This document shows, in pieces, positions 46,602 to 55,399 of a stretch of 64,000 bases of DNA. How positions within the stretch are numbered: the first letter of the stretch is position 1; each line of letters starts with the position of its first letter. The position numbers and the translations under genes were made by a program. The notes beneath the pieces were generated by a model that was given only the letters and a program-made list of their open reading frames with translations, did not search any database and had not been told where the DNA came from. This stretch comes from CAVTLG01 sp963735495 (GTDB taxonomy: Bacteria; Chloroflexota; Ktedonobacteria; Ktedonobacterales; Ktedonobacteraceae), in the NCBI GenBank assembly GCA_963735495.1, contig CAVTLG010000002.1, positions 310,001 through 374,000 on the forward strand, written 5' to 3'.

Positions 46602-48419
46602 GTGGAAGCACCATCTCAACCAACAGAAACGTGGGAGGTTTACCCTCAACTCTCAAACGAAGATTTTCGGCGCACACGAGACGCTGGCATTGAGCCGATA
46701 CTCGCTCAATTGCTCTACAATCGTGGTATCAAATCACCCACCGAGATGAAGTCTTTCATCCAGGCAGACTATACAGAGACACGCGATCCACTTACCCTCA
46801 TCGATATGCCACACGCCGTGGCACGCATTCAGCAAGCATTGGCAACGCGCGAACACATTACTGTCTACGGCGACTACGACGCGGATGGCGTGACTTCTTC
46901 CGCATTGCTTTTTCGCGCTTTGCGCACGCTAAAACAGCCTACAGCCAGCCTCGACTATCATATTCCCCACCGACAACGCGATGGCTGTGGACTCAACATA
47001 TCCGCGCTCGATCTCTTAAAAGCGCGCGGCACCACGCTCATCATCACTACCGACTGTGCCAGTTCAGACGTGGAGCAGGTAGCATACGCAAAAACATTGG
47101 GCATCGACATCATTATCACAGACCACCACCATCCACCAGTCGAACGTCCCGCAGCCTACGCCATGATCAATCCCTGGCGTCCAGACTGCACCTACGGCGA
47201 GCGTTACTTATGTGGAGTAGGTATAGCCTTCAAGCTGACACAAGCCCTCTATCGCGCTTACAATCGCACACAGGAGGAGGAAATGGATCTCCTGGACCTG
47301 GTCGCGATTGGCACCATCGCGGACATTGCACCGCTGCTAGGCGAGAATCACACGTTGGTACGTCTGGGCTTGCAGCGCCTGAATACTACACATAAGCCTG
47401 GCTTGCAGGCGCTCATACACAATACGAAGGTGCAAGCGGGGAAACTACGCGAGCGGGATATCTCCTATGCCCTGGCACCACGTATTAATGCCGCCGGTCG
47501 CATGCAAGAAGCCAGCATCGCCTTCGAACTGCTCACAACCGATAACGAGCAAGAGGCCACAGCATTAGCCGCGCAGTTGGAACAGTTAAACATCTTGCGC
47601 CAGCAGCAGACAGAAGAGTTAGTGCGTAATGCGCGCGAGCAGGCACAGCTTCAACCAGAAAGAGCAGTAGTCCTGGTCAGTGGTGACGACTGGCACGAAG
47701 GGATTATTGGCCTGGTCGCAGGCAAGCTAGCCGAAGAGCTTAGCAAACCCGTCCTGGTGCTCAGCAACGACAAACAGACCAACCTCAGCCGAGGATCGGC
47801 ACGCAGCCAGAAAGACTTCAACATCATCGAGGCCCTGCGTGACTTTGGTGAGCAACTAGAGCGCTATGGCGGCCATGCACAAGCAGCAGGCTTCACCATC
47901 CGCTGCGAACGCATCGAGCAGTTGAGAGAACATCTATTGAAGTGGAAAGAAAACAAAGGACCAGCCACGCCAGCGCTAATCGAAGGCACAGAACTCCCCG
48001 ACCAGACCGGCGTTGTCACCGAGCAAGAGAATAGCGAAAGTGCTGCGCCACTCAAGGTGATTGACCTTATATTCACCAAATTAGAATTGCTGAACTACAA
48101 TCAATACAAAACGCTACGGCGCTTGAGTCCCTTTGGAGCAGGAAATCCCGAGCCAGTTTTCAAGATGGAGAAACTGCGCCTGCTGGACAAATGGCTTAGT
48201 GGCCTGCATAAGCAAAACCTGAGTCTGCGCCTGGGTGCCACGAGCGGCGGCAGTGTCCAACACAAGGGAACGTACACACGCGGAGCCTCTGAGCAAACGA
48301 AACTGGCGAAAGCATCACATGTCAACGTCATTTTCCGGCTTGAGTCAGCCGAAGACGACAGCAAACCAGAAGTATGGCTCAAGATCCTAGACGTGGAGCC
48401 AGTGCGTACAGATAACTAG
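46602..48419 (+). CDS. recJ: Single-stranded-DNA-specific exonuclease RecJ
   Basis: 605 residues from GTG 46602, shortly after AAGGAA. DHH-family phosphoesterase motifs: VYGDYDADGVTSSALL (motif II), TDCASSD, ITDHHHPP (motif III), and VAIGTIADIAPLLGENH (motif IV). The DHHA1 part includes SRGSARSQKDFNIIEALRDF and RYGGHAQAAGFTI. RecJ degrades DNA from the 5' end in recombination and mismatch repair. It is the partner in function of RecF and MutL also found in this window. Confidence 0.95.
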   Translation: MEAPSQPTETWEVYPQLSNEDFRRTRDAGIEPILAQLLYNRGIKSPTEMKSFIQADYTETRDPLTLIDMPHAVARIQQALATREHITVYGDYDADGVTSSALLFRALRTLKQPTASLDYHIPHRQRDGCGLNISALDLLKARGTTLIITTDCASSDVEQVAYAKTLGIDIIITDHHHPPVERPAAYAMINPWRPDCTYGERYLCGVGIAFKLTQALYRAYNRTQEEEMDLLDLVAIGTIADIAPLLGENHTLVRLGLQRLNTTHKPGLQALIHNTKVQAGKLRERDISYALAPRINAAGRMQEASIAFELLTTDNEQEATALAAQLEQLNILRQQQTEELVRNAREQAQLQPERAVVLVSGDDWHEGIIGLVAGKLAEELSKPVLVLSNDKQTNLSRGSARSQKDFNIIEALRDFGEQLERYGGHAQAAGFTIRCERIEQLREHLLKWKENKGPATPALIEGTELPDQTGVVTEQENSESAAPLKVIDLIFTKLELLNYNQYKTLRRLSPFGAGNPEPVFKMEKLRLLDKWLSGLHKQNLSLRLGATSGGSVQHKGTYTRGASEQTKLAKASHVNVIFRLESAEDDSKPEVWLKILDVEPVRTDN

Positions 48420-48442
48420 ACGGAACCAGGTTCTTCTCCGCA

Positions 48443-48471
48443 TGGACAAATGATGGCTTAAATATTATAAT
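48443..48471 (+). promoter_or_regulatory. Predicted promoter of the arginase-family gene
   Basis: -35 TGGACA (48443-48448), 17-base spacer, and perfect -10 TATAAT (48466-48471). It starts 24 bases after the recJ stop and gives a leader of about 110 bases. Confidence 0.72.
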
Positions 48472-48492
48472 GGAAAGAAATGTCATGCCATT

Positions 48493-48539
48493 CAGTTCCA
48501 TAAACGAAGCTAGCCGCATCCAAGCGGCGTTTGGAACTG
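48493..48539 (+). promoter_or_regulatory. Leader hairpin before the arginase-family gene
   Basis: Nested pairing: CAGTTCC with GGAACTG, AAAC with GTTT, and GCCGC (48513-48517) with GCGGC (48524-48528) around a 6-base loop. A 7-base bulge (GAAGCTA) lies on the 5' side only. No T-run follows. It could be a regulatory leader or an mRNA-stabilising structure. Confidence 0.5.
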
Positions 48540-48588
48540 CATTTTAAGGGCATAGCGTTCGCAGGCGAACAGAGGGTTCACAAAATAT

Positions 48589-49482
48589 ATGCGTATCCGT
48601 ATTATTGGCGCACCTATGGATTTAGGTGCAGATCGGCGTGGTGTTGATATTGGAGCGAGTGCGATGCGGTACGCCGGTCTAAGTGATCATCTGCATCGCC
48701 TCGGCCACAGCGTCCACGACATAGGAAACATCCCTATCCCTCAACCGGAAAGCCAGCCCATAGGTAATCAGCGTTTAAAATATCTTGAGCCAATCGTACA
48801 AACGGCAGAAGAGCTGGCTCGGCAAGTCACGGATGCGCTTGAAAACGAGGAATTTCCACTCATTCTGGGAGGAGATCACAGCATCGCCCTTGGCTCAATT
48901 AGTGGCGTCGCGCGCGTGTACAAGCCACTGGGAGTGCTATGGGTCGATGCCCATGGCGATTTCAATACCGAGGACACAACGCCCTCAGGCAATATTCACG
49001 GCATGGTTTTAGCGGCACTGGCTGGATTGGGCAACGCAAGCCTGCAAAATATTGGCGGATGGTCCCCCAAAATCGAAGCCGAGAGAATCGCTATCGTCGC
49101 AGCACGAGACCTTGATCCAGGCGAGCAAGCTCTCCTACGCACACATAATATTCACGTCTTCACCATGTCTGATATCGACCAACATGGTATTTCCAGTGTT
49201 ATGCAACAGGCGCTGGCCATTGTTGGGCACAACGACACACCAATCCATCTCAGCCTCGACCTGGATTCACTGGACCCTCGTGATGCCCCGGGAGTAGGAA
49301 CTCCGGTACGAGGTGGACTCAGTTATCGAGAAGCCCACCTGGCCATGGAAATGGTCGCCGCATCCAATCACCTGGTTTCCATGGATGTTGTCGAAGTCAA
49401 CTCCATCCTTGATCGCGAGAATGCAACGGCGCTGCTTGCCGTCGAACTCACCCTTTCAGCACTTGGCAAAAAGATTCTATAA
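48589..49482 (+). CDS. rocF: Arginase-family ureohydrolase, probably arginase
   Basis: 297 residues. Binuclear manganese motifs: LGGDHSIALGSISG (His), WVDAHGDFNTEDTTPSGN (Asp/His/Asp) and LSLDLDSLDPRDAPGVGTP (two Asp). The N-terminus (MRIRIIGAPMDLGADRRGVD) and the PSGNIHGM segment favour arginase over agmatinase. It would split arginine into ornithine and urea. It has its own promoter and hairpin leader. A branched-chain aminotransferase gene follows after about 125 bases. Confidence 0.9.
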   Translation: MRIRIIGAPMDLGADRRGVDIGASAMRYAGLSDHLHRLGHSVHDIGNIPIPQPESQPIGNQRLKYLEPIVQTAEELARQVTDALENEEFPLILGGDHSIALGSISGVARVYKPLGVLWVDAHGDFNTEDTTPSGNIHGMVLAALAGLGNASLQNIGGWSPKIEAERIAIVAARDLDPGEQALLRTHNIHVFTMSDIDQHGISSVMQQALAIVGHNDTPIHLSLDLDSLDPRDAPGVGTPVRGGLSYREAHLAMEMVAASNHLVSMDVVEVNSILDRENATALLAVELTLSALGKKIL

Positions 49483-49560
49483 TCTTCTAACCAGGATCGC
49501 CTGTTTTCTGAATTTTACCCTCTTACGTCTTAAGTAGTTTATGTATAACAACCAGGAAAA

Positions 49561-49608
49561 GAAGGAGGAGACGATAAGTAGCAAACAGACTACTTATCCA
49601 CACACACG
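49561..49608 (+). promoter_or_regulatory. Split ribosome binding site with hairpin before ilvE
   Basis: A strong Shine-Dalgarno (AAGGAGGAG, ending at 49570) lies 38 bases from the ilvE ATG. Between them GATAAGTAG (49573-49581) pairs perfectly with CTACTTATC (49590-49598) across an 8-base loop. Folding this stem brings the site to about 12 bases from the ATG. A consensus DnaA box (TTATCCACA, 49594-49602) overlaps the right arm. Confidence 0.6.
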
Positions 49609-50550
49609 ATGGACGCAAAAATTCTCTATATGCATGGCGATTTTATCCCCGCTGAACGTGGCGTTATCTCTGTACGCACCCACGCTTTTGCTTATGGAAC
49701 GGGATGCTTCGAAGGCATTCGTGGTTACTGGAACGAGGAAACTCAGCAGGTCTATCTGTTCCGTCCACGCGAACACTACGAACGCCTACTTCGTTCATGC
49801 AAGATTCTACGTATGGAAATTCCCTACACAGTAGACAAGCTGGTTGACATCAGCTTAGAACTGGTCAGGCGCAACGACCAGCACCAGGATGTCTACCTAC
49901 GCCCGGTCGTTTACAAAAGTGATGAGCTCATCGGCGTGCGCCTCCACAACCTCACAGACGAGTTTCTCCTGACATCCGAGCCAATGGGCGACTATGTCGA
50001 TATCGGCGGCCTGCGCTGCGGCGTCTCATCCTGGCGGCGTATCGACGACAATGCCATGCCCGCGCGTGCGAAGATTTGCGGTAGCTACGTTAACGCCGCC
50101 TTTGCCAAGACCGAAGCCTTGCAAAACGGTTTCGACGAGGCCATCATGCTCACCCACGAAGGTAACGTCTCGGAGGGGAGCGCGGAGAACATCTTCCTGC
50201 TCATCAATGGAGAACTGGTCACGCCTGCACCAACCGAGAATATCCTGCTCGGCATCACGCGTGACACGTTGATCAAACTCGCACAGCGCGAACTGGGCCT
50301 CGTCACACGCGAGCGCCAGGTTGACCGCACGGAACTCTATACAGCGGATGAAGTTTTCCTATGTGGCACTGGAGCGCAAATAGCACCGGTCATCGAGATA
50401 GACCACGCACCCGTGGGTACAGGCAAGGTTGGACCCGTTGGACAGAAGTTGCAGGACCTCTACTTCGACGTAGTACGCGGTCGCCATGCTGAGTACGGCG
50501 AGCAGTGGTGCACCCCGGTTTATAGCCAGGTCACACAGCCCCAGCATTAG
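49609..50550 (+). CDS. ilvE: Branched-chain amino acid aminotransferase (class IV)
   Basis: 313 residues. Class IV fold: MDAKILYMHGDFIPAERGVI, then YGTGCFEGIRGYW, the pyridoxal-phosphate Lys in ARAKICGSYVNA, and the cofactor-phosphate region EGSAENIFLLINGE and FLCGTGAQIAPV. It makes or degrades Leu, Ile and Val by transfer of the amino group with 2-oxoglutarate. An in-frame stop at 49579 excludes a start closer to the Shine-Dalgarno. A bidirectional terminator follows. Confidence 0.92.
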   Translation: MDAKILYMHGDFIPAERGVISVRTHAFAYGTGCFEGIRGYWNEETQQVYLFRPREHYERLLRSCKILRMEIPYTVDKLVDISLELVRRNDQHQDVYLRPVVYKSDELIGVRLHNLTDEFLLTSEPMGDYVDIGGLRCGVSSWRRIDDNAMPARAKICGSYVNAAFAKTEALQNGFDEAIMLTHEGNVSEGSAENIFLLINGELVTPAPTENILLGITRDTLIKLAQRELGLVTRERQVDRTELYTADEVFLCGTGAQIAPVIEIDHAPVGTGKVGPVGQKLQDLYFDVVRGRHAEYGEQWCTPVYSQVTQPQH

Positions 50551-50568
50551 TATTCGTACAAATAACAA

Positions 50569-50610
50569 AACCTCTGCCAGAACATAATATTCTGGCAGAG
50601 GTTCTTTTCT
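50569..50610. terminator. Strong bidirectional terminator between ilvE and rpsI
   Basis: AACCTCTGCCAGAA (50569-50582) pairs perfectly with TTCTGGCAGAGGTT (50590-50603) across a 7-base loop. CTTTTCT follows on the plus strand, and TTTTGTTATTT on the minus strand. It ends ilvE and the long ribosomal transcript. Confidence 0.88.
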
Positions 50611-50654
50611 ACTAGATACAGCCGTTGAACAACAAAGTACAAAAAGCGATTGGA

Positions 50655-51065
50655 TTAGCGCTTCGTGTACTGTGGTGCCTTACGAGCACGCTTCAAACCT
50701 GGCTTCTTGCGCTCCTTCATGCGTGGATCACGTGTCAGGTAGCCAGCCTTACGCAGGGCCGCCTTGAAATCAGGATTCATGCGTACCAGGGCACGCGCCA
50801 GACCATGGCGAATAGCGCCCGCCTGACCACTCGTACCACCGCCGACAACACGGACGGTCAACGAATACGTGTTGCTCAGATCGAGTAAGCGCAATGGAGC
50901 CGCCACAGCAACCGTCAAGGTATCACGCTGCCCAAAATAAGTCTGGGAGCTTTTGCCGTTTACTGTAATCGTACCATCGCCATTGGGGAAGAGGCGCACG
51001 CGAGCAACCGCCGTCTTGCGCCGTCCCATGCCGTAGTAATAATCACCTCTGGTCGTATCTGCCAA
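50655..51065 (-). CDS. rpsI: 30S ribosomal protein S9
   Basis: 136 residues: YYYGMGRRKTAVARVRLFP, GGGTSGQAGAIRHGLARALV, and the basic C-terminal end RKKPGLKRARKAPQYTKR that reaches the decoding site. It is the last gene of the large minus-strand ribosomal cluster, 18 bases after rplM, before the shared terminator. Confidence 0.97.
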   Translation of the reverse strand: MADTTRGDYYYGMGRRKTAVARVRLFPNGDGTITVNGKSSQTYFGQRDTLTVAVAAPLRLLDLSNTYSLTVRVVGGGTSGQAGAIRHGLARALVRMNPDFKAALRKAGYLTRDPRMKERKKPGLKRARKAPQYTKR

Positions 51066-51083
51066 GGTAGGTTCTCCTCTTCT

Positions 51084-51554
51084 TTACTTTGCCGCTGTAG
51101 CCTGCTTCAACAACGCCTCAGGACCTGTCCAGACGACTGGGCGCTGAGCCTTGTGGGGATGCTCTGGTCCGGTATACACCTTCAAGTGCCCCATTATATC
51201 TGCACCCAGGCGATTGTGCATCACCATACCGCGTACCGCGTGCTCCAGAGCGCGCTCTGGATGCTTGCCTTCGAGGGTCTGGCGCAATGTCGTCTTCTTC
51301 AAGCCACCCGGATATTGCGTGTGGTGATAGTACACTTTCTGCTCCAGGCGATTGCCAGTGACCGCAATTTTATCGGCATTGATTACAATCACAAAATCGC
51401 CGCTCTGCAGATGCGGCGTAAATGTAGGTTTATGCTTGCCACGTAAGATCTGCGCGATCTGAGACGCCAAGCGACCCAATACCTGTCCCTCGGCGTCGAT
51501 GACATACCATTGCGGTTGCAGATCAGCGGCCTTGGCGCTATATGTCTTCATCAT
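51084..51554 (-). CDS. rplM: 50S ribosomal protein L13
   Basis: 156 residues: QPQWYVIDAEGQVLGRLASQ, then RGKHKPTFTPHLQSGDFVIV, KVYYHHTQYPGGLKKTTLRQ and the end KVYTGPEHPHKAQRP. Two consecutive ATG codons (51554, 51551) are possible starts. The start overlaps the end of truA by 14-17 bases, so translation is coupled. rpsI follows as in most bacteria. Confidence 0.97.
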   Translation of the reverse strand: MMKTYSAKAADLQPQWYVIDAEGQVLGRLASQIAQILRGKHKPTFTPHLQSGDFVIVINADKIAVTGNRLEQKVYYHHTQYPGGLKKTTLRQTLEGKHPERALEHAVRGMVMHNRLGADIMGHLKVYTGPEHPHKAQRPVVWTGPEALLKQATAAK

Positions 51555-52413
51555 CGTTCGTTACTCCAAACTGCTCAGAAAGTGCTTGAGAAGCGCCTCC
51601 GTGCTCTTGCTGCAAACCACTTTCAAACACTTTCTCAGGATATTCAACCCGTACCAGACACAGCCCATGCGGTGGGGCCGCTGAACCAGGATGCGTCTTC
51701 TCCGCACGTTGCACAATAATAGCAAAATCTCCCAGACCCAGACGCCCCTGCCCTACCAGCAGTAGCGTCCCAACCATCCTACGAACCTGTCCTGTAAGAA
51801 AGGCATCCGCTGTAAAATCACAATAGATAAGTGCTTCCGACTCTGAACGAACGCAACGTGCTTCGAGCATTGTACGAACACAGTGATGCGGTCCTGGCTT
51901 CAACGGATTGCTATCATTGGGACTATGCCCAAAGGCCCCAAAATCCTTGCGCCCCAACAATAACTGACAGGCAGCGCTCATCACATTCACATCCAACGGG
52001 CGCGCACAGTGATAACTATAGCGCGCGTGCAATGCCGTCGGAGCGGGGTCGTTCCAGATCGTATAACGATAGGAGCGACTCAATGCACTAAAGCGAGCAT
52101 GGAACCGTTCAGGGACTACGCGCACCCAGCGCACAACGACGGTTTTAGGTAAGACAGCATTCAAAGCGCGTTGCCAGACCTCGGGACTCAAGCCAGAGCG
52201 GGTAAGAAAATGTATCACCTGACCACTGGCATGGACTCCCGCGTCCGTACGACCCGCGCCGTTGACTACCGCCGCTTCACCAGAGATACGCGTAATCGCC
52301 GTCTCTAAAGCGCCCTGCACCGTTGGCCCATGGGCCTCGAGTTGACGCTGGAAACCGTGATAATCGGTACCATCATACTCAATACCGCATGCAATGTTTA
52401 CTCTACTGTTCAT
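51538..52413 (-). CDS. truA: tRNA pseudouridine(38-40) synthase
   Basis: 291 residues. The catalytic Asp is in GAGRTDAGVHASGQVIHF; FHARFSALSRSYRYTIWNDP and the C-terminal FTADAFLTGQVRRMVGTLLL are also family hallmarks. It modifies the anticodon stem of many tRNAs. The last 40 residues (after RVEYPEKVFESGLQQEHGG) are a polar tail beyond the usual end. It sits between rplQ and rplM in the alpha-operon tail and overlaps rplM. Confidence 0.94.
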   Translation of the reverse strand: MNSRVNIACGIEYDGTDYHGFQRQLEAHGPTVQGALETAITRISGEAAVVNGAGRTDAGVHASGQVIHFLTRSGLSPEVWQRALNAVLPKTVVVRWVRVVPERFHARFSALSRSYRYTIWNDPAPTALHARYSYHCARPLDVNVMSAACQLLLGRKDFGAFGHSPNDSNPLKPGPHHCVRTMLEARCVRSESEALIYCDFTADAFLTGQVRRMVGTLLLVGQGRLGLGDFAIIVQRAEKTHPGSAAPPHGLCLVRVEYPEKVFESGLQQEHGGASQALSEQFGVTNDDEDI

Positions 52414-52468
52414 GTACCAGCAAACCAGGCACTCACCAGCGTGGTTCGTAAATCATCAGGGACAGGCG

Positions 52469-53095
52469 TTACACGAGAGCGATCTGCGCGATCTCAGCAG
52501 CATCACCTTTGCGGCGACCCAGCTTCGTAATACGCGTATAGCCACCTGGACGATTGACGTAGCGAGGAGCCAGCTCCTCAAACATCTTCTTCACAACCAG
52601 CTCATCAGGCAATGCACTCAAGATCTGGCGACGAGCCTGTAACTCGATCACCATAGCCTCATAGGCTGTATTCAAAGCTCCCTCAGCATCTTCCTCATTC
52701 GAAAAGATGCGTAAGAGTTCTTCACGGCGAGCCTTTAGCTTATCTTCCAGGAACTTGCGGCCTTTATCGGTCAAGGGAGCCTTCAATTGGTTTGCACGCT
52801 CTTCATTCGAGTCCACACTGGCGTCCAGTGAGAAACGACCCTGACGAGCGAACTCCAGGATACGTGTAGCCTTCTCCTCATCGTGCACAACAGAAGCCAG
52901 GTGCAGGCGAGCGGCCTCACGTCCCTTGACGGCTACATCGATCAATTTTTCAACTTCAGCGCGAATAGCACGTGCGCGTGCTTCAGTTGTTTGAATACGG
53001 TCATAGCGGATAAGCCCGGCCATCAAATTGCGACGTGCAGAACGACGACGCGGCTCAGGCATATTCATCCGATTACCGGCAATACGGTGCCTCAA
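52469..53095 (-). CDS. rplQ: 50S ribosomal protein L17 with a large internal insertion
   Basis: 208 residues from TTG 53095 (MRHRIAGNRMNMPEPRRRSA), 6 bases after GGAGG and one base after the rpoA stop. Longer frames run into rpoA. The N-terminal core (RRNLMAGLIRYDRIQTTEAR) and C-terminal core (FEELAPRYVNRPGGYTRITK, then GDAAEIAQIALV) are ordinary. Between them, around residues 66-150, lie about 80 extra charged, probably helical residues. Usual L17 is 115-140 residues. The extra part presumably projects from the ribosome near the exit tunnel, where L17 sits. Confidence 0.92.
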   Translation of the reverse strand: MRHRIAGNRMNMPEPRRRSARRNLMAGLIRYDRIQTTEARARAIRAEVEKLIDVAVKGREAARLHLASVVHDEEKATRILEFARQGRFSLDASVDSNEERANQLKAPLTDKGRKFLEDKLKARREELLRIFSNEEDAEGALNTAYEAMVIELQARRQILSALPDELVVKKMFEELAPRYVNRPGGYTRITKLGRRKGDAAEIAQIALV

Positions 53096-53096
53096 C

Positions 53097-54107
53097 TCAT
53101 TCCTCCAATTCGTGGTCGCCGTCCAAATCGGCTCCAACGCTGCTGGTACGCGGATTGGGCAAGAAGTTGCGCGCCAATAAACGCTCACGCAGTTCCTGCA
53201 AGCTCTTCTCGCCGAAGTTCCTGACGCCCAGCAGATCTTCCTCGTTCATCGAGAGGACCTGACCCACCTTCGTAATATTGCTACGCTTCAAGCAATTGTA
53301 AGCGCGCACCGAGAGGTCAAGCTCCTCAATAGGCGTGTCGTAGATCTTCTGTGGAATAGGCAAGCTGCTCAGCGGTGCCTTCTCAATTTCAGGCACCTGA
53401 GCGCGGTAATTGGCGAGTAACGTGAAGTGCCGTACCAGGATATCCGCGCTCTGGCGCAGCGCCTCATCAGGCGTAATCGTGCCATCCGTCGTGATCTCAA
53501 GCACAATTTTATCGAAGTTTGTCATTTGCCCCACACGCGTATGCTCAACCGTGTAGTTGACTTTCTGCACAGGCGTATAGATAGCATCGACCGGGATAAC
53601 CCCAATAGGCTGATCCTCTTTAGAGTCGGCAGGAACATAGCCTCTACCGGTCTCCACGACCAGCTCCATATCCAGGCGGGCGTTCTCATTATCAAGAGTA
53701 GCAATATAAAGTTCGGGATTAACAATCTCTATCGTGCTAGGAGCAATGATATCGGCTGCCGTTACCTCGCGCTCACCGCTCACTTCCAGACGCATCGATA
53801 CAGGATGGTCTGAGAAGCTGCGCAGGCGCAATTTCTTCACGTTCAGCACAATATCGGTGACATCTTCCTTCACGTTAGGGACGTCCTGGAACTCGTGTTG
53901 CACACCCTCGATCCGAATAGAGGTAACAGCCGCACCAGGCAACGATGACAGCAAAACACGCCGCAACGAGTTGCCCAGGGTCATCCCATAGCCCGCCTCT
54001 AACGGTTCTATATCATAGCTCGCATAATTCCCTTGGGTCTTGGTATTTTTAATGCGAGGCAGTGCAATATCTAGCAAGGTTCTAACCCGCCTTTCTTTTT
54101 CTACCAT
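53097..54107 (-). CDS. rpoA: RNA polymerase alpha subunit
   Basis: 336 residues. The N-terminal dimerisation domain carries EPLEAGYGMTLGNSLRRVLL and IEGVQHEFQDVPNVKEDVTD. The C-terminal DNA- and activator-binding domain is NCLKRSNITKVGQVLSMNEE followed by GVRNFGEKSLQELRERL. rplQ starts immediately after. The end of the tail is acidic (GADLDGDHELEE). Confidence 0.97.
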   Translation of the reverse strand: MVEKERRVRTLLDIALPRIKNTKTQGNYASYDIEPLEAGYGMTLGNSLRRVLLSSLPGAAVTSIRIEGVQHEFQDVPNVKEDVTDIVLNVKKLRLRSFSDHPVSMRLEVSGEREVTAADIIAPSTIEIVNPELYIATLDNENARLDMELVVETGRGYVPADSKEDQPIGVIPVDAIYTPVQKVNYTVEHTRVGQMTNFDKIVLEITTDGTITPDEALRQSADILVRHFTLLANYRAQVPEIEKAPLSSLPIPQKIYDTPIEELDLSVRAYNCLKRSNITKVGQVLSMNEEDLLGVRNFGEKSLQELRERLLARNFLPNPRTSSVGADLDGDHELEE

Positions 54108-54249
54108 GCTCTGCTTCAGGCACTGAGTTGCTCACATGACCACAACAGCCAGGGAGACAAAGACCAGAAACGCTGGCAGTCCAAGAGTTCTTCGCCCCAG
54201 AGCAACCCACAAAGGGATCACCCAGGCACGGACCTAACCCTTCTCATAC

Positions 54250-54281
54250 ACACACGCCTTAAAAAACAGGGCGGCGTGTGT
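54250..54281 (-). repeat. Hairpin between rpsD and rpoA
   Basis: ACACACGCC (54250-54258) pairs with GGCGTGTGT (54273-54281). On the minus strand the loop contains a T-run. It lies 27 bases past the rpsD stop in a 200-base gap that is otherwise empty. It could partially terminate or mark a processing point ahead of rpoA. Confidence 0.5.
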
Positions 54282-54307
54282 CATGAAGTCTCCGCCGACT
54301 CAATCCA

Positions 54308-54934
54308 CTATCGCTGATAATACTCAACCACCATTTGCTCATCGAAGGGCAGTTCGAGGTCCGTTCGAGAGGGGATGGTTATGACACGGCCTGTCATCTC
54401 GTTGGTATTCAGGCTCAGCCAGTTCGGCACACCCTTTTGAGCCAGCAGCAACGCCCGCGTCTTGAAGTACTCAAGGCCCTTGCTACGCTCACGAACGGAG
54501 ATCACATCGTTAGGTTTGGCAATAAAAGAAGGAATATCCGTCTTGCGGCCATTCACCGCGAAGTGACCATGGTTCACCAACTGACGAGCCTGCGCACGTG
54601 AATCGGCCAGGCCAAGGCGATACACCAGGTTATCCAGGCGCATCTCCAGGATCTGTAAGAAATTTTCGCTCGTCTTACCAGGACGCTGGGCGGCAACATA
54701 GAAATGTTTGCTGAACTGACGCTCCAGGATGCCATAGGTACGACGAACCTTCTGTTTTTCGCGTAACTGCTTCGCGTATCCAGACTCTTTGTTACGGCGG
54801 TTGGTGCCATGTTGTCCAGGGCGAGTATTGCGACGCTCCAGAGTGCACTTTGTCATGCACTTGTCGCCCTTCAAGAAAAGTTTTACCCCCTCACGCCTGC
54901 ACAGCTTGCAGACGGGGCCGGTATAACGCGCCAT
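54308..54934 (-). CDS. rpsD: 30S ribosomal protein S4, zinc-containing form
   Basis: 208 residues: ARYTGPVCKLCRREGVKLFL, then DKCMTKCTLERRNTRPGQHG, giving four Cys for zinc. The S4 RNA-binding fold is seen in EMRLDNLVYRLGLADSRAQA and RQLVNHGHFAVNGRKTDIPS. S4 starts assembly of the small subunit and represses the alpha operon in some bacteria. Its gene lies between rpsK and rpoA as usual. Confidence 0.97.
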   Translation of the reverse strand: MARYTGPVCKLCRREGVKLFLKGDKCMTKCTLERRNTRPGQHGTNRRNKESGYAKQLREKQKVRRTYGILERQFSKHFYVAAQRPGKTSENFLQILEMRLDNLVYRLGLADSRAQARQLVNHGHFAVNGRKTDIPSFIAKPNDVISVRERSKGLEYFKTRALLLAQKGVPNWLSLNTNEMTGRVITIPSRTDLELPFDEQMVVEYYQR

Positions 54935-54976
54935 CTAAATCAATCCTCCTCACACGCACAGCGTGTCTCTACCTGG

Positions 54977-55378
54977 CTATACACGACGCCGTTTGGGCGG
55001 CCTGCAACCGTTGTGCGGAATAGGTGTAACATCGGTAATCGAAGTGACCGCGAGACCTGCGTTCTGCAAAGAACGAATAGCCGCCTCACGACCGGAACCG
55101 GGACCCTTTACAAAGACGTCAATCTGGCGCAGGCCATGATCCATCGCCTTGCGCGCTGCCGTCTCAGCAGTCACCTGCGCGGCATAAGGAGTACTCTTGC
55201 GCGAACCCTTGAAGCCCTGGCCACCGGCACTACCCCAGGAAAGTACATTCCCGTTCGGATCGGTAAGGGTCACAATTGTATTATTAAACGTTGCTTGTAT
55301 ATGCGCCTGACCACGCGGCACCGATTTACGCTCACGCCGCCTGACCTTGCCTGCCGTTGGTTTCTTTTTGTCTGCCAT
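54977..55378 (-). CDS. rpsK: 30S ribosomal protein S11
   Basis: 133 residues: GQAHIQATFNNTIVTLTDPN, then LSWGSAGGQGFKGSRKSTPY, VKGPGSGREAAIRSLQNAGL and the end PIPHNGCRPPKRRRV. Standard for the family, with a Lys/Arg-rich N-terminus. Located between rpsM and rpsD. Confidence 0.97.
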   Translation of the reverse strand: MADKKKPTAGKVRRRERKSVPRGQAHIQATFNNTIVTLTDPNGNVLSWGSAGGQGFKGSRKSTPYAAQVTAETAARKAMDHGLRQIDVFVKGPGSGREAAIRSLQNAGLAVTSITDVTPIPHNGCRPPKRRRV

Positions 55379-55399
55379 TTCTGTGATCTCTCTCCTGCG

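Noticed and set aside
49541..49834. 97-codon frame overlapping the start of ilvE
   Set aside because: It runs out of frame through ilvE. The aminotransferase is unmistakable. Considered as a leader peptide but no early stop exists.
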